A model generated the notes under the pieces. The model did not search any database. It saw only the letters and a list, made by a program, of their open reading frames with translations, and was not told the DNA's origin. From the NCBI GenBank assembly GCA_023853785.1, contig JAJIRX010000537.1, positions 62,001 through 126,000 of the forward strand: a stretch of 64,000 bases of DNA. The letters run 5' to 3'. This DNA comes from Psilocybe azurescens. Taxonomy: Eukaryota; Basidiomycota; Agaricomycetes; Agaricales; Agrocybaceae. Position numbers and translations under genes: made by a program. Shown piece by piece: positions 1 to 11,655 of this stretch. Position 1 is the stretch's first letter. Every line of letters starts with the position of its first letter.

Positions 1-589
1 GGTGACGTAAGTCCTAAAGGGGAATTGTTTGAATCTAGTATTGGCAAATCCAAGAAGAAAAAAGAGGCCTACCTGAGAGTCATTCGAGGTTGTAGTAGGT
101 CTTAAAGTCACCCAGCCTGTAGGAGTTCAATTAAAACAGTATGCTGCGACGCATACCTATTGATCCTATTATGACATTACTCATTGTCGTTGATTTGGAC
201 GTGTATCTCTTGGAATGTTTCAGTCTTCTTTCCTTAGAAGTTTGAACTCGAGCCCGAAGCCCTAGAATTGAAATAGCAAGAACGTTGTAAAGGTAATTGG
301 GAAGGGCTCATTGACAAGGATATATTTGGTCCAGTCACTGACGTTGACCGCAAATTTCATTCCGCGAACAAAAATAATACAACCATCTCTTGGATAAGTT
401 TCCCGACTATGGTCATATGACATACTCTAAGTTTTTTGTCACGCATGACTCTTGTTCTATTGGTAGTGTATACTTGCTACATTTCCTATGCCGGAATACG
501 TTGCCAGACTGCAAGCTATTGCCTAAGTATCTGATTTATCGCATCCTGTTACCAGGTAAAGACTCCCTTTCGGACATGTAATGCTTCAT
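1..589. other. No gene recognised
   Basis: Only short open frames occur here, none with a recognisable motif or a convincing exon chain. The right edge is the 3' side of the decayed minus-strand copy described next, so its last exons may originally have extended into this stretch. Confidence 0.5.
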
Positions 590-1140
590 CCCCGTCGTTT
601 GTTCATGAAAATGTACCACTGCAGTGCATATTTTCGAACATAGTCGCGGATGAGTCGCGGTGAGAGTAGTCGAAACGAGATCTTCACGGGATGCTCCGTC
701 TGGCAAGACGACAATAGCACCCTCGCGAGCCTTAACTGTGAAGCTGATATCCCTAAAATAGGCACCCTACATGGGCCACTTTAACGGAGTATGAACAAAG
801 GATGATTACTCATAAAGGCGAGCTGAAATGCCGAGTCATTGCCACTCCTTTGATAATGAGTGTCGTGCCAGGTGGAAAGTGGCGGGAATTTATTTGGATA
901 ACAGCAGGCCCAGGAGGAGTAGAAAATAGTTCCATATTAGGAGGGCAAAAGTTCTGCATCGTATTTGAGGGTGGTTATAATATGTTGAAACAATACGCAA
1001 AGTTGTCCTCCTTGTTACGCCATCCAATGTCACCGATTAATAGGCCAGCGTTGAAAGGACGATCCTTCAATGGAATATCTCTCACAGGATTCCAAAGAGA
1101 AGTAACATGTCCCAACATGTAAAATGAGCGAGTGAACGAT
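590..1140 (-). pseudogene. Decayed copy of uncharacterised agaric protein family
   Basis: Reading on the minus strand from about 1130 gives LLIGDIGWRNKEDNFAYCFNI, then CPPNMELFSTPPGP, then HFPPGTTLIIKGVA. After a gap come VLPDGASREDL and IRDYVRKYALQWY. These align collinearly with the plus-strand gene at 1819-3265 (LLSGITIGDVG, CPPNMIPLHPPLDP, MHFPTGTVLASKGVD, LPDGASREDL, IRDYVQKHA). A TAA interrupts the frame right after the CFNIL segment (about 970-980) with no change in spacing. The intron donor used by the sister gene is not present at the matching place. The frame also shifts inside the segment before IRDYV. These breaks are not all simple homopolymer slips, so I read this as a real relic rather than assembly noise. 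The N-terminal and C-terminal parts of the family are not found. Function is unknown. Confidence 0.65.
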
Positions 1141-1818
1141 TCTTCTTTCCCTGCCGGGGTGGATTTCAAATATGGAAAAGTATTCGATAAAGATGCGCTG
1201 CTTCTAAACCTGCAACATATCAGAAACAAAGACACCTGAATTGATACCAAGTTTGAAAACGAACGCACCATAACTTGACTGAGATTGTTCCGCACATTCT
1301 TCTCTCTGTGCATTTCACTCATGGGCATTCTCGCCCTGCACTCAAGACTCAGTCTGTGACTGTGCAATCAAGAAAAGCATGGTGGGTCAAGGAAGGTTCA
1401 AGCACAGACAGTGAGGTGAGCGAGCAAGGAATCAGAGTATTTAAAGGTGTAGGATACCGATATAATATCGACTTTACCGTTTTTTGTATGAAGAACAAGC
1501 GGAATTATTGTTTTTATTCAAGAGAGAGTGTGGGTTATCCGTGGTTGGCATGGGTTGGCATTATGGGCGCTTTCTGACAATTAATTGACGTCGGCTGATA
1601 GAACTTGACTCCGAACGTGTCCAAAATGGTCCTAAAAAGGACCTTGCTGTGGATTCTCTGAGATGTTTGCGAGGGCTCACACGAATTTGTAACAATGCAA
1701 CTTAAACAATAAATATCTCGTCTAAGCCTCTTTCATGATCTCCCCAACCTTTTCCCCGAATCTCATCCCAGTCCTAATCCAATTCTGAAGTTTACAGAAA
1801 ATAAAGCACACCGACTAG

Positions 1819-3265
1819 ATGTCACAGAGTAAGGATACAGCACAGCACAAAACCGTTGACTCGAATTGGGACGGGGAAGACTCCGTATACGACCAGGCCT
1901 CGGACGGCACTCAATCAATCCATAGTACGTGCACAACCCCAAGCTTTCAGAATGACAACGAATAATTCTTTCCTGAACCAGACTACTTCGAGGATCTTTA
2001 TCAGACTATTTTACCAGCTCCAGTTGTTGCCGGCTTTCCTCTATGCCACCTCTCATCTAGTTCCCATAGAGGGCCATCAGTATATATCGGCTCACTCTTG
2101 AACCTTGGAAATGGGACTCCACTGTTTGAGCCTCTGGACAACATCAATGTTCCAGAGAAACGTTTACTATCTGGAATAACGATTGGTGATGTTGGGCTCC
2201 TCCACGAAGAAGGCCATTTTGAACACTATTTCAATATCTTCCTGCCTAAAGAGGACAAGACACAGGCTTACTGTCCTCCCAACATGATTCCCTTACATCC
2301 TCCACTCGATCCTACCGAGATTGCGATAAACCCGATGCACTTTCCTACAGGAACGGTCCTCGCTAGTAAGGGAGTCGACCTCACAAAGATCTCTTCGTCT
2401 CCCTTGTAAGCAACCTCTACCCAATTACTCGTACTCTTACTAATGTCCTATTTCAGGGAGTTCACTATCTCGACCAAAGCACGAGAATCCAGTATTCTCA
2501 TCCTGCCCGACGGTGCATCTCGTGAAGACCTCTTGTCGACTGCTCGAATCCGGGACTACGTCCAGAAGCATGCCTTGAATGGTATAAATACGCCAACAAC
2601 TGGCGTCGTAATTTAGTCCCCAACGGCTTGTTGTGTATTGTCACCGGTTGCGACAAAGCAAGTACTTGGGAAACTCTTTGCACTGGTCCTGACAGTTTAT
2701 ATCGTGGTACTGTAACCGGCCATTATCGAGACGGCCACTGGAACAGTCGCCAGGGTGATTGGGGAATATCTGGTTTTCGTTCCAGATCGGATCCGATATG
2801 TAGCGTAGGGAAAAGCGCCCTTTCATCCGAACCATGAAAGTGGCTTTGAACATTCACGACTGGAAGAAATATAATGGATGCGAGGATTACGAGATCCCTT
2901 ACTACACAGTCCCTTCGGTTCCCATTACAGGGCTGAAAGCAAGGTTTACGACATTCCTTGAACAGCGATTCAGCCACTACTATGAAAAGCGACCACGTCC
3001 TGATCGCGGCTACAGCAGAAAAGTGAGCATCATTAACATCCCCTGCATAGATCTGTTGTCTTACTATTACACATCCATAGTACATTTTCCATCCATTGGA
3101 TGTAATCCTGCAGATTCTTCTCCAAGAGGTGAGAATAAGACTCTGAACTGAATATAAGGTTTAACTCACAGGATACAGTCCCCCACTGCTCGTGTGGCAT
3201 TTGTTGAAGATGATGTGTGGAGTGGCGTTGTCGATGGCGAGGTATGGCCAGAATATACTCTATGA
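1819..3265 (+). CDS. Uncharacterised conserved agaric protein
   Basis: I recognise this as a protein type that recurs in mushroom genomes and has no assigned function. Start at 1819 (MSQSKDTAQHK). An intron at 1925-1981 (GTACGT...CCAG) removes an in-frame TAA at 1963 and keeps the frame. The body then has NLGNGTPLFEPL, ITIGDVGLLHEEGHFEHYFNI, CPPNMIPLHPP and HFPTGTVLASKGVD. An intron at about 2409-2458 follows, then LPDGASREDLLSTARIRDYV, LVPNGLLCIVTGCDKASTW, and near the end HPLDVILQILLQE spliced to ARVAFVEDDVW. The acidic-Trp motif close to the C-terminus is typical of the family. Two one-base frame breaks occur, at AA 2578-2579 and AAAA 2811-2814. Both are mended by one extra A and are probably sequence errors. 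A decayed sister lies head-to-head upstream. No transmembrane segment or catalytic motif is evident. Confidence 0.6.
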
Positions 3266-3847
3266 AGTCGCATCAGATGACCGACACAGAGTCTTGTCTA
3301 GGGTGACAGCAGCCTTGCTCATATTACTCGGCTGTTGATCAAGGTACTCGAGACCCACGAAGTCTTCAATCATAACGGTAAGGCGCTACTTCAGGCAAGT
3401 CAGCTTTGGGTTTAACATCTGGTCGAAAGGGATGGTTACTTTGGTACCGAGGCCAGACCAACCGCAGGTAAATCAACCTTCGACATCAGTAAACCTATTC
3501 ATTAATATCCTTGCCGCAGAACACGTCTTCAGGTCTATCACTCCTATCAGCTGTTATCAAACAGAATTGCAAAACCTGGAATCGTCGCAGGAAGATTCAA
3601 CGCAAACTCTCCAAGGTTTGGCCGGGGCCCAGACTTCCCGACACGCTTTTCCATCCTCGAGAACCATACCCCGACTTCGATGACGGGTCAGACTAACGGA
3701 TCATGACGCGAGCGAGAAGAATATTTAAATTAAAGGGTGGACAAAAGTGTTAGGTCCATCATAGTAAAAGATCATGGCGCACAAATAATACATCATCATC
3801 ATCATCATACTCGGCGTCAGGGCTCAGTAAGCTTAGCTCTAAAATAA
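3266..3847. other. Intergenic; no gene recognised
   Basis: Two overlapping open frames of 60-83 codons lie at about 3430-3700, one containing RLPDTLFHPREPYPDFDD. They match nothing I know and lack clear splice partners. A short CAT run (about 3791-3808) precedes the pmt2 stop. Confidence 0.4.
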
Positions 3848-6800
3848 TTAATTTTCGTAGATATTCCATGACTGCGAAAGAGGGAGAATAAAGTTAGGAT
3901 GGAATCAAATGATATTGAGAGTCGTGGTAGTATACACACCTTTCTCCACTGCAGACCCTTGTGCTCTCCTATCGGTCCGACGATACCAAACGCCACACCC
4001 TTGAACCACCAGAACGTGAAGATCAAGATGAACGAAAGAACCCCGAACACAATGGACTTGGTCCTTGTCGTCAATTTTTTGAGGAGAAAATGAAGTGGTC
4101 GAGGACGTGTGAGAACATGAGAACCGCGAAGTATAGAGTGGGTAAGTAATGGTGAAGATATGTTACACGTCCCATGATGAGGAAGGGCACTAAGAAGAAA
4201 TACATCAGTCGCCAGTTTAAGTTTTCACAATAAAGGAAGACTAACCGAAATGGAAGAACCAGCCAAAGAATGCAATCTTGCCGACATACAGGAAATGGTC
4301 CCATTCACCTGGATCAATCACCCAGCGTAAATACCATTACCGACCAAGTAATAACTAAAAACAAGATACGCACGAGCATCCATATCCTTATACTTCCTCT
4401 GCGCCCTAAGCAGATACACAGCTAGCGCCAAAATCGCCACACCTAAGCTGATCGTGCTCCCCACCAAATAACAGGCGTGCCCATGAGATAGTACTTCATC
4501 TGACTGTCGCTCCAGCCGCACATACGCAAGCCGAGGTGGATGAGCGGCCAGTCGAAGGGCTTGGACGCGAGGATGTCTTCTTTGTCGGGGTCCGGGATGA
4601 GCGCGTTGTTGGACGTCATCATGGCGACGTTGAGATGCCAGAAGTCGCGCAGGAAGGGTGATTTGTAGAATTTGGTGTTGCCGTTGGGCACTGGCGTAGT
4701 AAAGAAGATGAGCACAAATATATCAGATTTGTATGACGGAAAAAAACATACGTCGGTCATTCCAGTGGCTCTCGACGTTCCAATAGGTGTGGATGTCCTT
4801 GGGATTATTCTCCTTGTCACAGCTGACCTCGACCTGCTTGAAGCCCCACTGGGGCAAGATGGCATTCGCCGCGCGCAAATAGCACCCCAGGGCCTTATGC
4901 TTGAACCGCAAACGCGTGGTCAACGAGTGGATGCGATCAACAGTACCGCCCTTAATATCATCCACAACCTCAACCTGCCAATAATCATGGTTATCCCCGA
5001 TAGTCTCATTACCATAACACGAAACTTCGTGATTGAGTTTCGAGACCGGTGCGACGACGGTGTGTGAATGGAGGTTACGCGTCGTCGGGACGTGGCGCAG
5101 GATGATGACGTCGCCGTCTTTGAGGTACCTGATGTCGCCATGCGGGAGGTATGCTGGTTCGTCCCATCGAGGGAGGACCGTCCACTCGTTGTTGCTATCC
5201 TTGTAGTGATAGCACGTCACCTGCTGCTGGTTGGAGCCGACGGGATATGTCTGCACATGTGAATGGAGAAGACCTCCTCCCCAGCCCATGTTCTTAAGCG
5301 TGATTTTGGAACCGTAAGCGATTTCTGTGGTTCAAGAAACTTAGTAAAATGTAGGAGACTATAAGAACAGACATGGACGGCTTACCGAGAGGGTTTTTGG
5401 CAAAGTCGTTTCCTTCAAGATTGGCCTGGAACAGAGAGCTCATTTGCGCATCTCCAGGTCCAGAATGGTTTAGCACCATGAAATGGATCTTGAACGAAGC
5501 CATAAAGACAAGGATGGGTACAATAATCAGACAAAAATGCGAGCTCCCCAATGTTTCGCTTGGTCGCGCTGAATAGCATGTCTTGGAATTTAAGAAAATA
5601 ACTAGATAGAGAAATTAACTTACGATAGTCATTTTCGTGTCACCGAACTTTTCCCAAAGGTCTTCGACGGTGTAAACACCCACTAAGGCCGTGACGAAGA
5701 GACCAATCATCTTGACACTAACGAATCGTCAGGTCGTAGCAAACTAACGTCACGAAAGGGGTACATACCTAGTTACAGCGCCAATGGAAGCGCCAGTCAG
5801 GAACAACCAAAGCCACCAATCAATGGAGAACGATCTAGTAGCGATATTAAGGTCCATGACGTCCACATGGTATGAACTGAGACTCACTGGTATTGCTGAT
5901 TGTGGAATTTTGTTAAACAGAAGACGGTAAGGAACGTGAAAAACAGGAGCATAGAGTCCAGGAGAATGAAGCGCGAGATACATAACCAACCAACATCTAA
6001 GTTTTGCCTCTCAGTCAAGGTCGATTGAGTAAAAGAAAAGCGACGCACCCAGTAAGACCATCATTGCAGTGAGATGGCAAGCCCACTGGCTCATTCCGAG
6101 CTCCACAGCGGTGTACCAAGCGAGAGGAACCATTCCGACACCAAACGTGGCCAGCATAACACGCATCGCAACGTACGGCACACTGTCTGGGTACGCCTCC
6201 CCGCTTTTGAACTCAAACGAGCCGTCATAGCCTGCCAGCAGACCGGCGAGCCCCACAAGCATCTTCCCCAGCGGCGGGTGGACGTCGAAGTAGAACTCGC
6301 GCTTGAGGTAGTGCGAGCCGAACTTCCCGAAATGCGCCTCGTCCCAGACGACGATGTTCGACGCGCCAATTTTGTGGAATCGTGTCCAGCAGGACAGGAG
6401 AGTGTAGATGATCGGTGGGAGATGCTCGAGGTTCTGGAAGAAGAACTCCCGCTGGCGAAACGGTCATTAGGAGCTGCGCGCGGTGGTGGAGACGACATTT
6501 GGAGACTTACAAGCGAGGTTGGAGGTGGTAGGGGCGGTTGCGGCAACCGTCCACTACCTAGACGAGCTGAGCTTGGGCGAGGTTTGTTGTACACGTCCTT
6601 GCTTTCGTCATCATAGTAATCGACGTATCGCTCCTTCTCTGTATACTCATATTCGCCGCCGGAAGCCGCACCCAGCGGGCCTTTCACCACCCTCCTCCGA
6701 GCTTTTTCTTCAGACATATAGTGTAATGGGAGATCTTCCTCTCTATTAATCGACGTCCAGTGGTTGTTTGGATAGGGTACTTGTTCGAAATCGAATGCAG

Positions 6801-6849
6801 GGTCAGGATCGTTAGTCCCGAAGTCTACCGCAACTGCACCGGGTTTCAT
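3848..6849 (-). CDS. pmt2: Protein O-mannosyltransferase, PMT2 type
   Basis: This enzyme transfers mannose from dolichyl-phosphate mannose to Ser/Thr of secretory proteins in the ER membrane; PMT2-type proteins usually pair with PMT1-type ones. The N-terminal cytosolic part starts [14 protein letters not shown]. The lumenal loop-1 motif [20 protein letters not shown] holds the conserved Asp-Glu and is followed by [13 protein letters not shown]. Several membrane segments follow, then the lumenal MIR region ([46 protein letters not shown]) and C-terminal membrane segments ([20 protein letters not shown]). The gene has about ten short introns. The last exon encodes SWNIYEN and a stop at 3848-3850. 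One frame break at an A5 run (5533-5537, T5 in the coding sense) is mended by one extra T, giving the expected [14 protein letters not shown], so I treat the gene as functional. Subfamily assignment rests on the loop-1 and MIR wording. Confidence 0.93.
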
Positions 6850-7033
6850 TCAGCTTGGGTTGCAACCTGTGTGGCCTAGTGGCGGGCGCGCGGCGTGCCT
6901 GGTCGACGTGTGGAACGACGACGGAGATGGCTGTAAGAAGCAGATATGGAGGTGGTACTTTTGGTCAGAACTGTTATAGAGAGACTCCGTATTCCAAGTG
7001 GGGATGACCAATCCCCACTAAGGGTAAGAGCAT
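6850..7033. other. pmt2 upstream region
   Basis: This is the short gap between the pmt2 start and the left edge of the candidate transposon, and should contain the pmt2 promoter. I see no convincing gene. Confidence 0.4.
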
Positions 7034-7082
7034 GTGACACGCATGTGACTACTGTGATGCCACAATTTCTATGAGACATTGT
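7034..7082 (+). repeat. Candidate left terminal inverted repeat
   Basis: Begins GTGACACGCATGTGAC and ends GAGACATTGT. It is imperfectly complementary to 11257-11300, with an identical 10-base inner end and a similar palindromic outer end. Confidence 0.5.
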
Positions 7083-7209
7083 GTTTGGGCTTTCCACAAC
7101 ATGATAATAAAGAATCTGCTGTTGCCATTATGTTCATAAAAGTGTTTTAGATGTTAATAGAAGAGTATAATTTTCAAATATTAAATATTGTTGTCAAAAA
7201 GCGAAAGGA

Positions 7210-7747
7210 GTGTGTTTCCCCTGCCAAATCTGTGCCTCTACCTTATTTTGAATAGAACTTGGCAACCAATGCGCCTATGCATATGATTTATAGGAGTATT
7301 TTGCTCAAAATTTCAATCTGAATCGAACTCCGGAACTGGAATTTTTATTTTCGGCCCCCATGTATGTTTATGGCCCATTTTTCATGTATATCTTGGACAT
7401 ATGGTCCAAAATTAAAAATTCTGGTTCCGGAGTTTGATTTATATCAAAATTATGAGCAAAATACTCCTACAAACCATATGCATAGGTGCCTTGGTTGCTG
7501 AGTTCTACTCAAAATCATATCTGGCATACCAATTTGGCGTGGCACAGCCACTGATGGCATTCTATTTCGCGTATATCTTGGCCATATGGTCGACAATTAA
7601 AAAACAAGTGCCGTAGGTCGATTCAGATAAAAATTATGAGCAAAAACTCATATAGATTATATGCATAGGTGCTCTGGTTGCTGAGTTATGTTCAAAATAG
7701 TGTTTGGGACACCAATTTGGCATGGCACAGCCACTGATGGCATTCCA
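7210..7747. repeat. Tandem plus inverted repeat block inside the element
   Basis: Two direct copies of a unit of about 185 bases start at 7386 and 7571. Both carry GTATATCTTGG, ATGAGCAAAA, ATATGCATAGGTG, a GGTTGCTGAGTT segment and GGCACAGCCACTGATGGCATTC. A third copy lies inverted at about 7210-7360, so that 7259-7345 can pair with about 7400-7500 across a loop of roughly 50 bases. No coding sense is evident. The position between the left end and the gene suggests subterminal repeats where a transposase could bind; that role is inferred. Confidence 0.7.
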
Positions 7748-8099
7748 CATGTTACTAAATGGCGGCAGAACATGCTGCAAAGGCTCTGCATCAAGAATGG
7801 TGCACTCCTGGCTCGCATTTAGAGTACTTTTGCATACTTTCCACCACTACACATTGCTCTAGGTCATATAATTGCACTACTTCAACCCTTTTTCTCATAT
7901 TTTCTGCATAGAAAAGCATTAAAGTCACTGTTGTAAGCCTTTAGCAAGCTCTAATTTGTACTTTTAGCTCATTTAAGCATAGACATTCAATCACATCATC
8001 ACATATCCACATTTGTCAACATTTTTCCCCAGAATACGTGGTATGAACAATGTTTTTGGCTGAGTATCATAATATCTGTTAACTCATTCTCAATTTCTC

Positions 8100-11000
8100 A
8101 TGCCAGAAAACCCCAGCTATGCCTCCCAAAAATCTCACCAGCAACGAGAGCAAGCTCGGATGAAAGCTCTTGGATCTATGACTCAGAAGCGTGCTGCTCT
8201 TGGTTCTGAGACTGCAGCTGAGGATCTCTGGGATCAACTGAGGGAGGCACTCGCCAGCAATAATGAGTTAGAGCAGCAGCTTGCTCAGAAGAGTTTAGAG
8301 TGTGAGAGCCTGCATTCTGATCTGGAGATTTCCAGGGAAAAGTGTGCCCAGCTTATGGGTGAGGTTTCTCATTGGCGATCTAAGCAAGAAGCTACATATC
8401 ATAGTCTCCGCATGGAGCGCCAAAAAGCAAACCGTGGTTCTGCCAAGATTGACTGGCTTGAGCAGCAGAAGGAGATCCTTGTGTATGCTGAGAAAGAACT
8501 GTCTGCTCGCCTTTCAAGGAAATCCAAGGATTCTGAACAAGCTCTTTCACTGCTTACAAAAGCCAATAATGGCCTTCAGATGGAACTTTCACATTCAATG
8601 GCTTGCTGGACATCCCAGCTTGACAAGGCTCAATCAAAATTAGAGATAGCCAATTTGAATCTTGCTGCACTGAAAAGAGAGGCTTCACGTTTGCATAAAT
8701 CTGTAGCTCGTGCATCAGGTGTCAAAGATCGTGCAGTTGCAGCTGCAAAAGCAAAGGTGAAGCAGGAGACATCCACTCATCATCTGATGAAAAAGGTGTC
8801 TTCACTGAAGAAACCCGAAATGTAGTGCGTCTACTTGTCAAAGCTGGATGTTCAAGGAACTATGTCAATGAGGTGATCTTTTCTGTGCTTCATTCAGCAG
8901 GAATTACACTTGTTGGTACTATCAGCCCCCAAGCATTGCACGTGTTATTCGTGAAGGATATTTTGCAGCTCAAATTCAGCTTGGTTATGAAATGGCAAAT
9001 GCAAAAGCATGACCTTCAGTGCTGATGGAACTGGACACCGCAGTATCAATTATAACTCCCGACATGTTCATCTCCCTGTTGAAGATTATACATCACTGTC
9101 ATCTGCTGGCACAGCAAAACAACGAGCTACACGTTTTCTTGGAATTCAATCATCACGGGATGGATCAAGTGAAGAGGCCATGATTGATTGGGAAAATACT
9201 CTTAAAAAAATCATTGATCTCTATAATGGCAGTCCATTTGGCAAGCGTGTAGGAAGGCTTGTCAAGTTTATTGAGCTTCTGATCAAGCTTGTTGGGATGA
9301 ACACAGATCATTGTGCAAAAGAAAAGAAGGATGCACGGCTACTTGAAGAGCTTAAAGCTTGGGCTGTGGATCAGCATCTTGGTGAGGAAGCAATGTTAGG
9401 ATTGTCAATGGAGGAAATCAACAAGCTCTTCAATGAGGCAGAGAAGAAAATGATTAAGACAATGGGTGGACAATCCAAGTGGAATACATTATCTGACAAT
9501 GTGAAAGCTGATAAGCGGGCAAAGATGGTAGAGGGAATAGTGGCAAAACTTGGAAAGGAAGCATTTGAGGATCTTGAAGAGAATGAGCAGCGGTTTCTTC
9601 GTCTCTTTATCTGGGCAGGTTGCGGATGCCACAAGGATCTTAACACAGTCCGTGGTGGATATGCAGCCATGTCAGCACTATGGGATGTGCTCGAATTGCC
9701 AAGACCTGTTCTTCTTGCTAATCGGGATAATGATCCAGTTGTCCAAGAGCGGACCACAGCTCTTGGGGAAGGTGATGTACCTACACTAGCCCAGCAACGT
9801 GCATTTGAGAAGTCTGCCCGTGGTGCAATTAAGGCAGCTCAAATTGCTGGTGCTATTTTCAATCACAAGGATGACAAGAAGGGACACCATGATGTCTTTC
9901 GCTATTGGTGGTGGGAGCATGTTGGAACTCCATTTACATTCCCTGACACATCCAACAATCGTTTCCAATCATATTGTGATGCAGCTGCAGCCTTGCTTTT
10001 ATACAGAGATGTCTTCATTGAGTTTTTGACACATTTACGCATAAACAAGCAGAACTCTCAGTTTAACCATATGGAGCAAAATCTTTGGAATGCCCTTCAC
10101 TGTGATGCTACTCTTGCTGAGTTTGCTGTCCTTGCCATATATGCTGAATCTGTCTCATACCCCTACATGAAATCCATTCGTACATCCAGAGACAAAGATC
10201 AGAACATGCTTGACCTTGGTCCTCTTCATCACCATGTATATGACCACATGCAAAAAAATCATTGATAACCCTGATATTCTCATTGGAGCTTCCTCCTCAC
10301 ACTTGACTGCATCTCTGAATGGTGATGAATGGGAGAATTCTGCTGTTGTTAACAAGGTGCTCAAGTTGCCCAACAACTGCCTTACTTTAAGGATTTGCTT
10401 GTGGCTTTTTTCACTGGTGCAGCAAATACTTGGGAGCGATTTACATCTGAATTTGCTGAGGGAGGGTTAATTGATGAAGCAACTGCAGAGGAGAGAGAAT
10501 TGGCATGGCTGCCAGCCATAAATGATGAGAATGAAGGTGCCCTTGGGTCTTTTCGGCAACTCATGAGTCGACAGCCACAGCTAACACTGCTCAATCACAA
10601 TGCACTAGCCATGTTCTACAAAAATAATACACAAGCATTTATGGCAGCAAAATTCACAGAACCAGAGGACTATCAATACCTACGCATGCTTGCCCGTGAG
10701 TCTCAAGGAGAGGAGAAGCAGCGGCGCAAAGACATTGTCGATTTCCGCAATATACGCCAAGTAAAAAAAAATAGCAAGGAAGGAGAAACTTGAGAAGACA
10801 AAGAATGATAATGCAGAGCGGCTGGCAAATTTGGAGTTAATACTTGACAAAGAGGAGGTCATGAAGCTCAAAGGAAATTGTCTGGCTGACCAGCTGAAGC
10901 TTTTAAGCTTGCTGGAGCACCGAATCTTGCTACTGGTGCATTACCCACATTGGCTGATGAGAAGAGGAAGGCACTCTCAGATGCTGTTGATTTATTTTTG

Positions 11001-11111
11001 AATGGTGAATGGGAGATTGAGGAGGATAGTAGTGATGATGAAGAGACTAGTGATGATGAACAGGAGTTACAGGATGTGGATGATAATGATGAATGGATAG
11101 ATGAGGACTAA
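8100..11111 (+). CDS. Multi-copy agaric protein, probable transposase
   Basis: Start at 8100 (MPENPSYASQKSHQQ). The N-terminal 240 residues are rich in Gln, Glu, Lys and Leu and look like coiled coil. Downstream come VRLLVKAGCSRNYVNEV, MTFSADGTGHRSINYNSRH, MNTDHCAKEKKDARLLEELK, LFIWAGCGCHKDLNTVRGGY, VLLANRDNDPVVQ, KKGHHDVFRYWWWEHVG, SNNRFQSYCDAAAALLLYR, AANTWERFTSEFAEGGLIDE, NDENEGALGSF and an acidic tail ending at 11111. I know this arrangement as an unnamed family repeated in many mushroom genomes. Asp in SADGT, Asp in MNTDHCAKEKKDA and Glu in NDENEGALG could form a DDE triad with a Cys/His insertion; that is my inference. The frame breaks seven times, each at a run of identical bases (8790-8794, 8936-8940, 9003-9006, 10252-10258, 10369-10371, 10763-10771, 10901-10904). 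Each is mended by a one-base change, so errors are likelier than decay. The longest uninterrupted part is 9009-10265. Confidence 0.75.
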
Positions 11112-11256
11112 AACTGCAATTTGTACCATAATTTCGGATTTTTGGCATTTTATTGGATATAAAAATATTAATTCAGCCTTTTAATTTATTGCTAGATAGC
11201 ATACTATGTCCCTTGTACAAAAAAATGGAGGAAAACCATAAAGAACTCATGGAATT

Positions 11257-11300
11257 ACAATGTCTCAACATTTGTGATGTGCAGGGCTGTCACGCGTGAC
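11257..11300 (-). repeat. Candidate right terminal inverted repeat
   Basis: Contains ACAATGTCTC (11257-11266), complementary to the inner end of the left repeat, and the perfect 12-base palindrome GTCACGCGTGAC (11289-11300), related to the left outer end. Confidence 0.5.
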
Positions 11301-11655
11301 GTTATCAAGCCGCCGCCATCACAGGGATTGTTTAACCCCATTCCAAGAGCTCATTGCTGTCACTACTACTTGCGACCACATGATCAAACTCTGCCACGTC
11401 AATTTTACGCTCTCATTTGCCCGACAATTCTCATCATATCAACTCCAATGCACAGCTTCCAGCCCGCATCAATTGAACCGAGCGCTTCTAGGCCATTAAA
11501 AGATACATATATAAAAGGAAAAAGAAAGGAAAGAAAACATGAGAAGAGCTGGACGAAGGATGTACATGGAGATATTTTTGCCCCAACCTCACTGGGCCTA
11601 GAAGCTACAACCAAAGCTTCCCACCCAAATCAGATTAGAAAGAAAGAGCAGCTGC

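Larger units (their letters stand above)
7034..11300 (+). mobile_element. Candidate DNA transposon, about 4.3 kb
   Basis: The outermost 49 bases on the left (7034-7082) and the inverted last 44 bases on the right (11257-11300) resemble each other. Both open with a GTCAC/GTGAC-rich near-palindrome (GTGACACGCATGTGAC left, GTCACGCGTGAC right). Both end with an identical GAGACATTGT (7073-7082; ACAATGTCTC at 11257-11266), with alignable sequence between. Together they bracket one long gene (8100-11111) from a family I know as multi-copy in agaric genomes, and a non-coding block of repeats on the gene's 5' side. I could not identify a target-site duplication: the eight bases outside each end differ. 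The ends may therefore be misplaced by some bases, or the duplication has decayed. The transposon assignment is inference from architecture. Confidence 0.5.

Noticed and set aside
4723..5289. Separate MIR-domain gene
   Set aside because: It is one exon of pmt2; splice sites and family order join it to the membrane exons on both sides.
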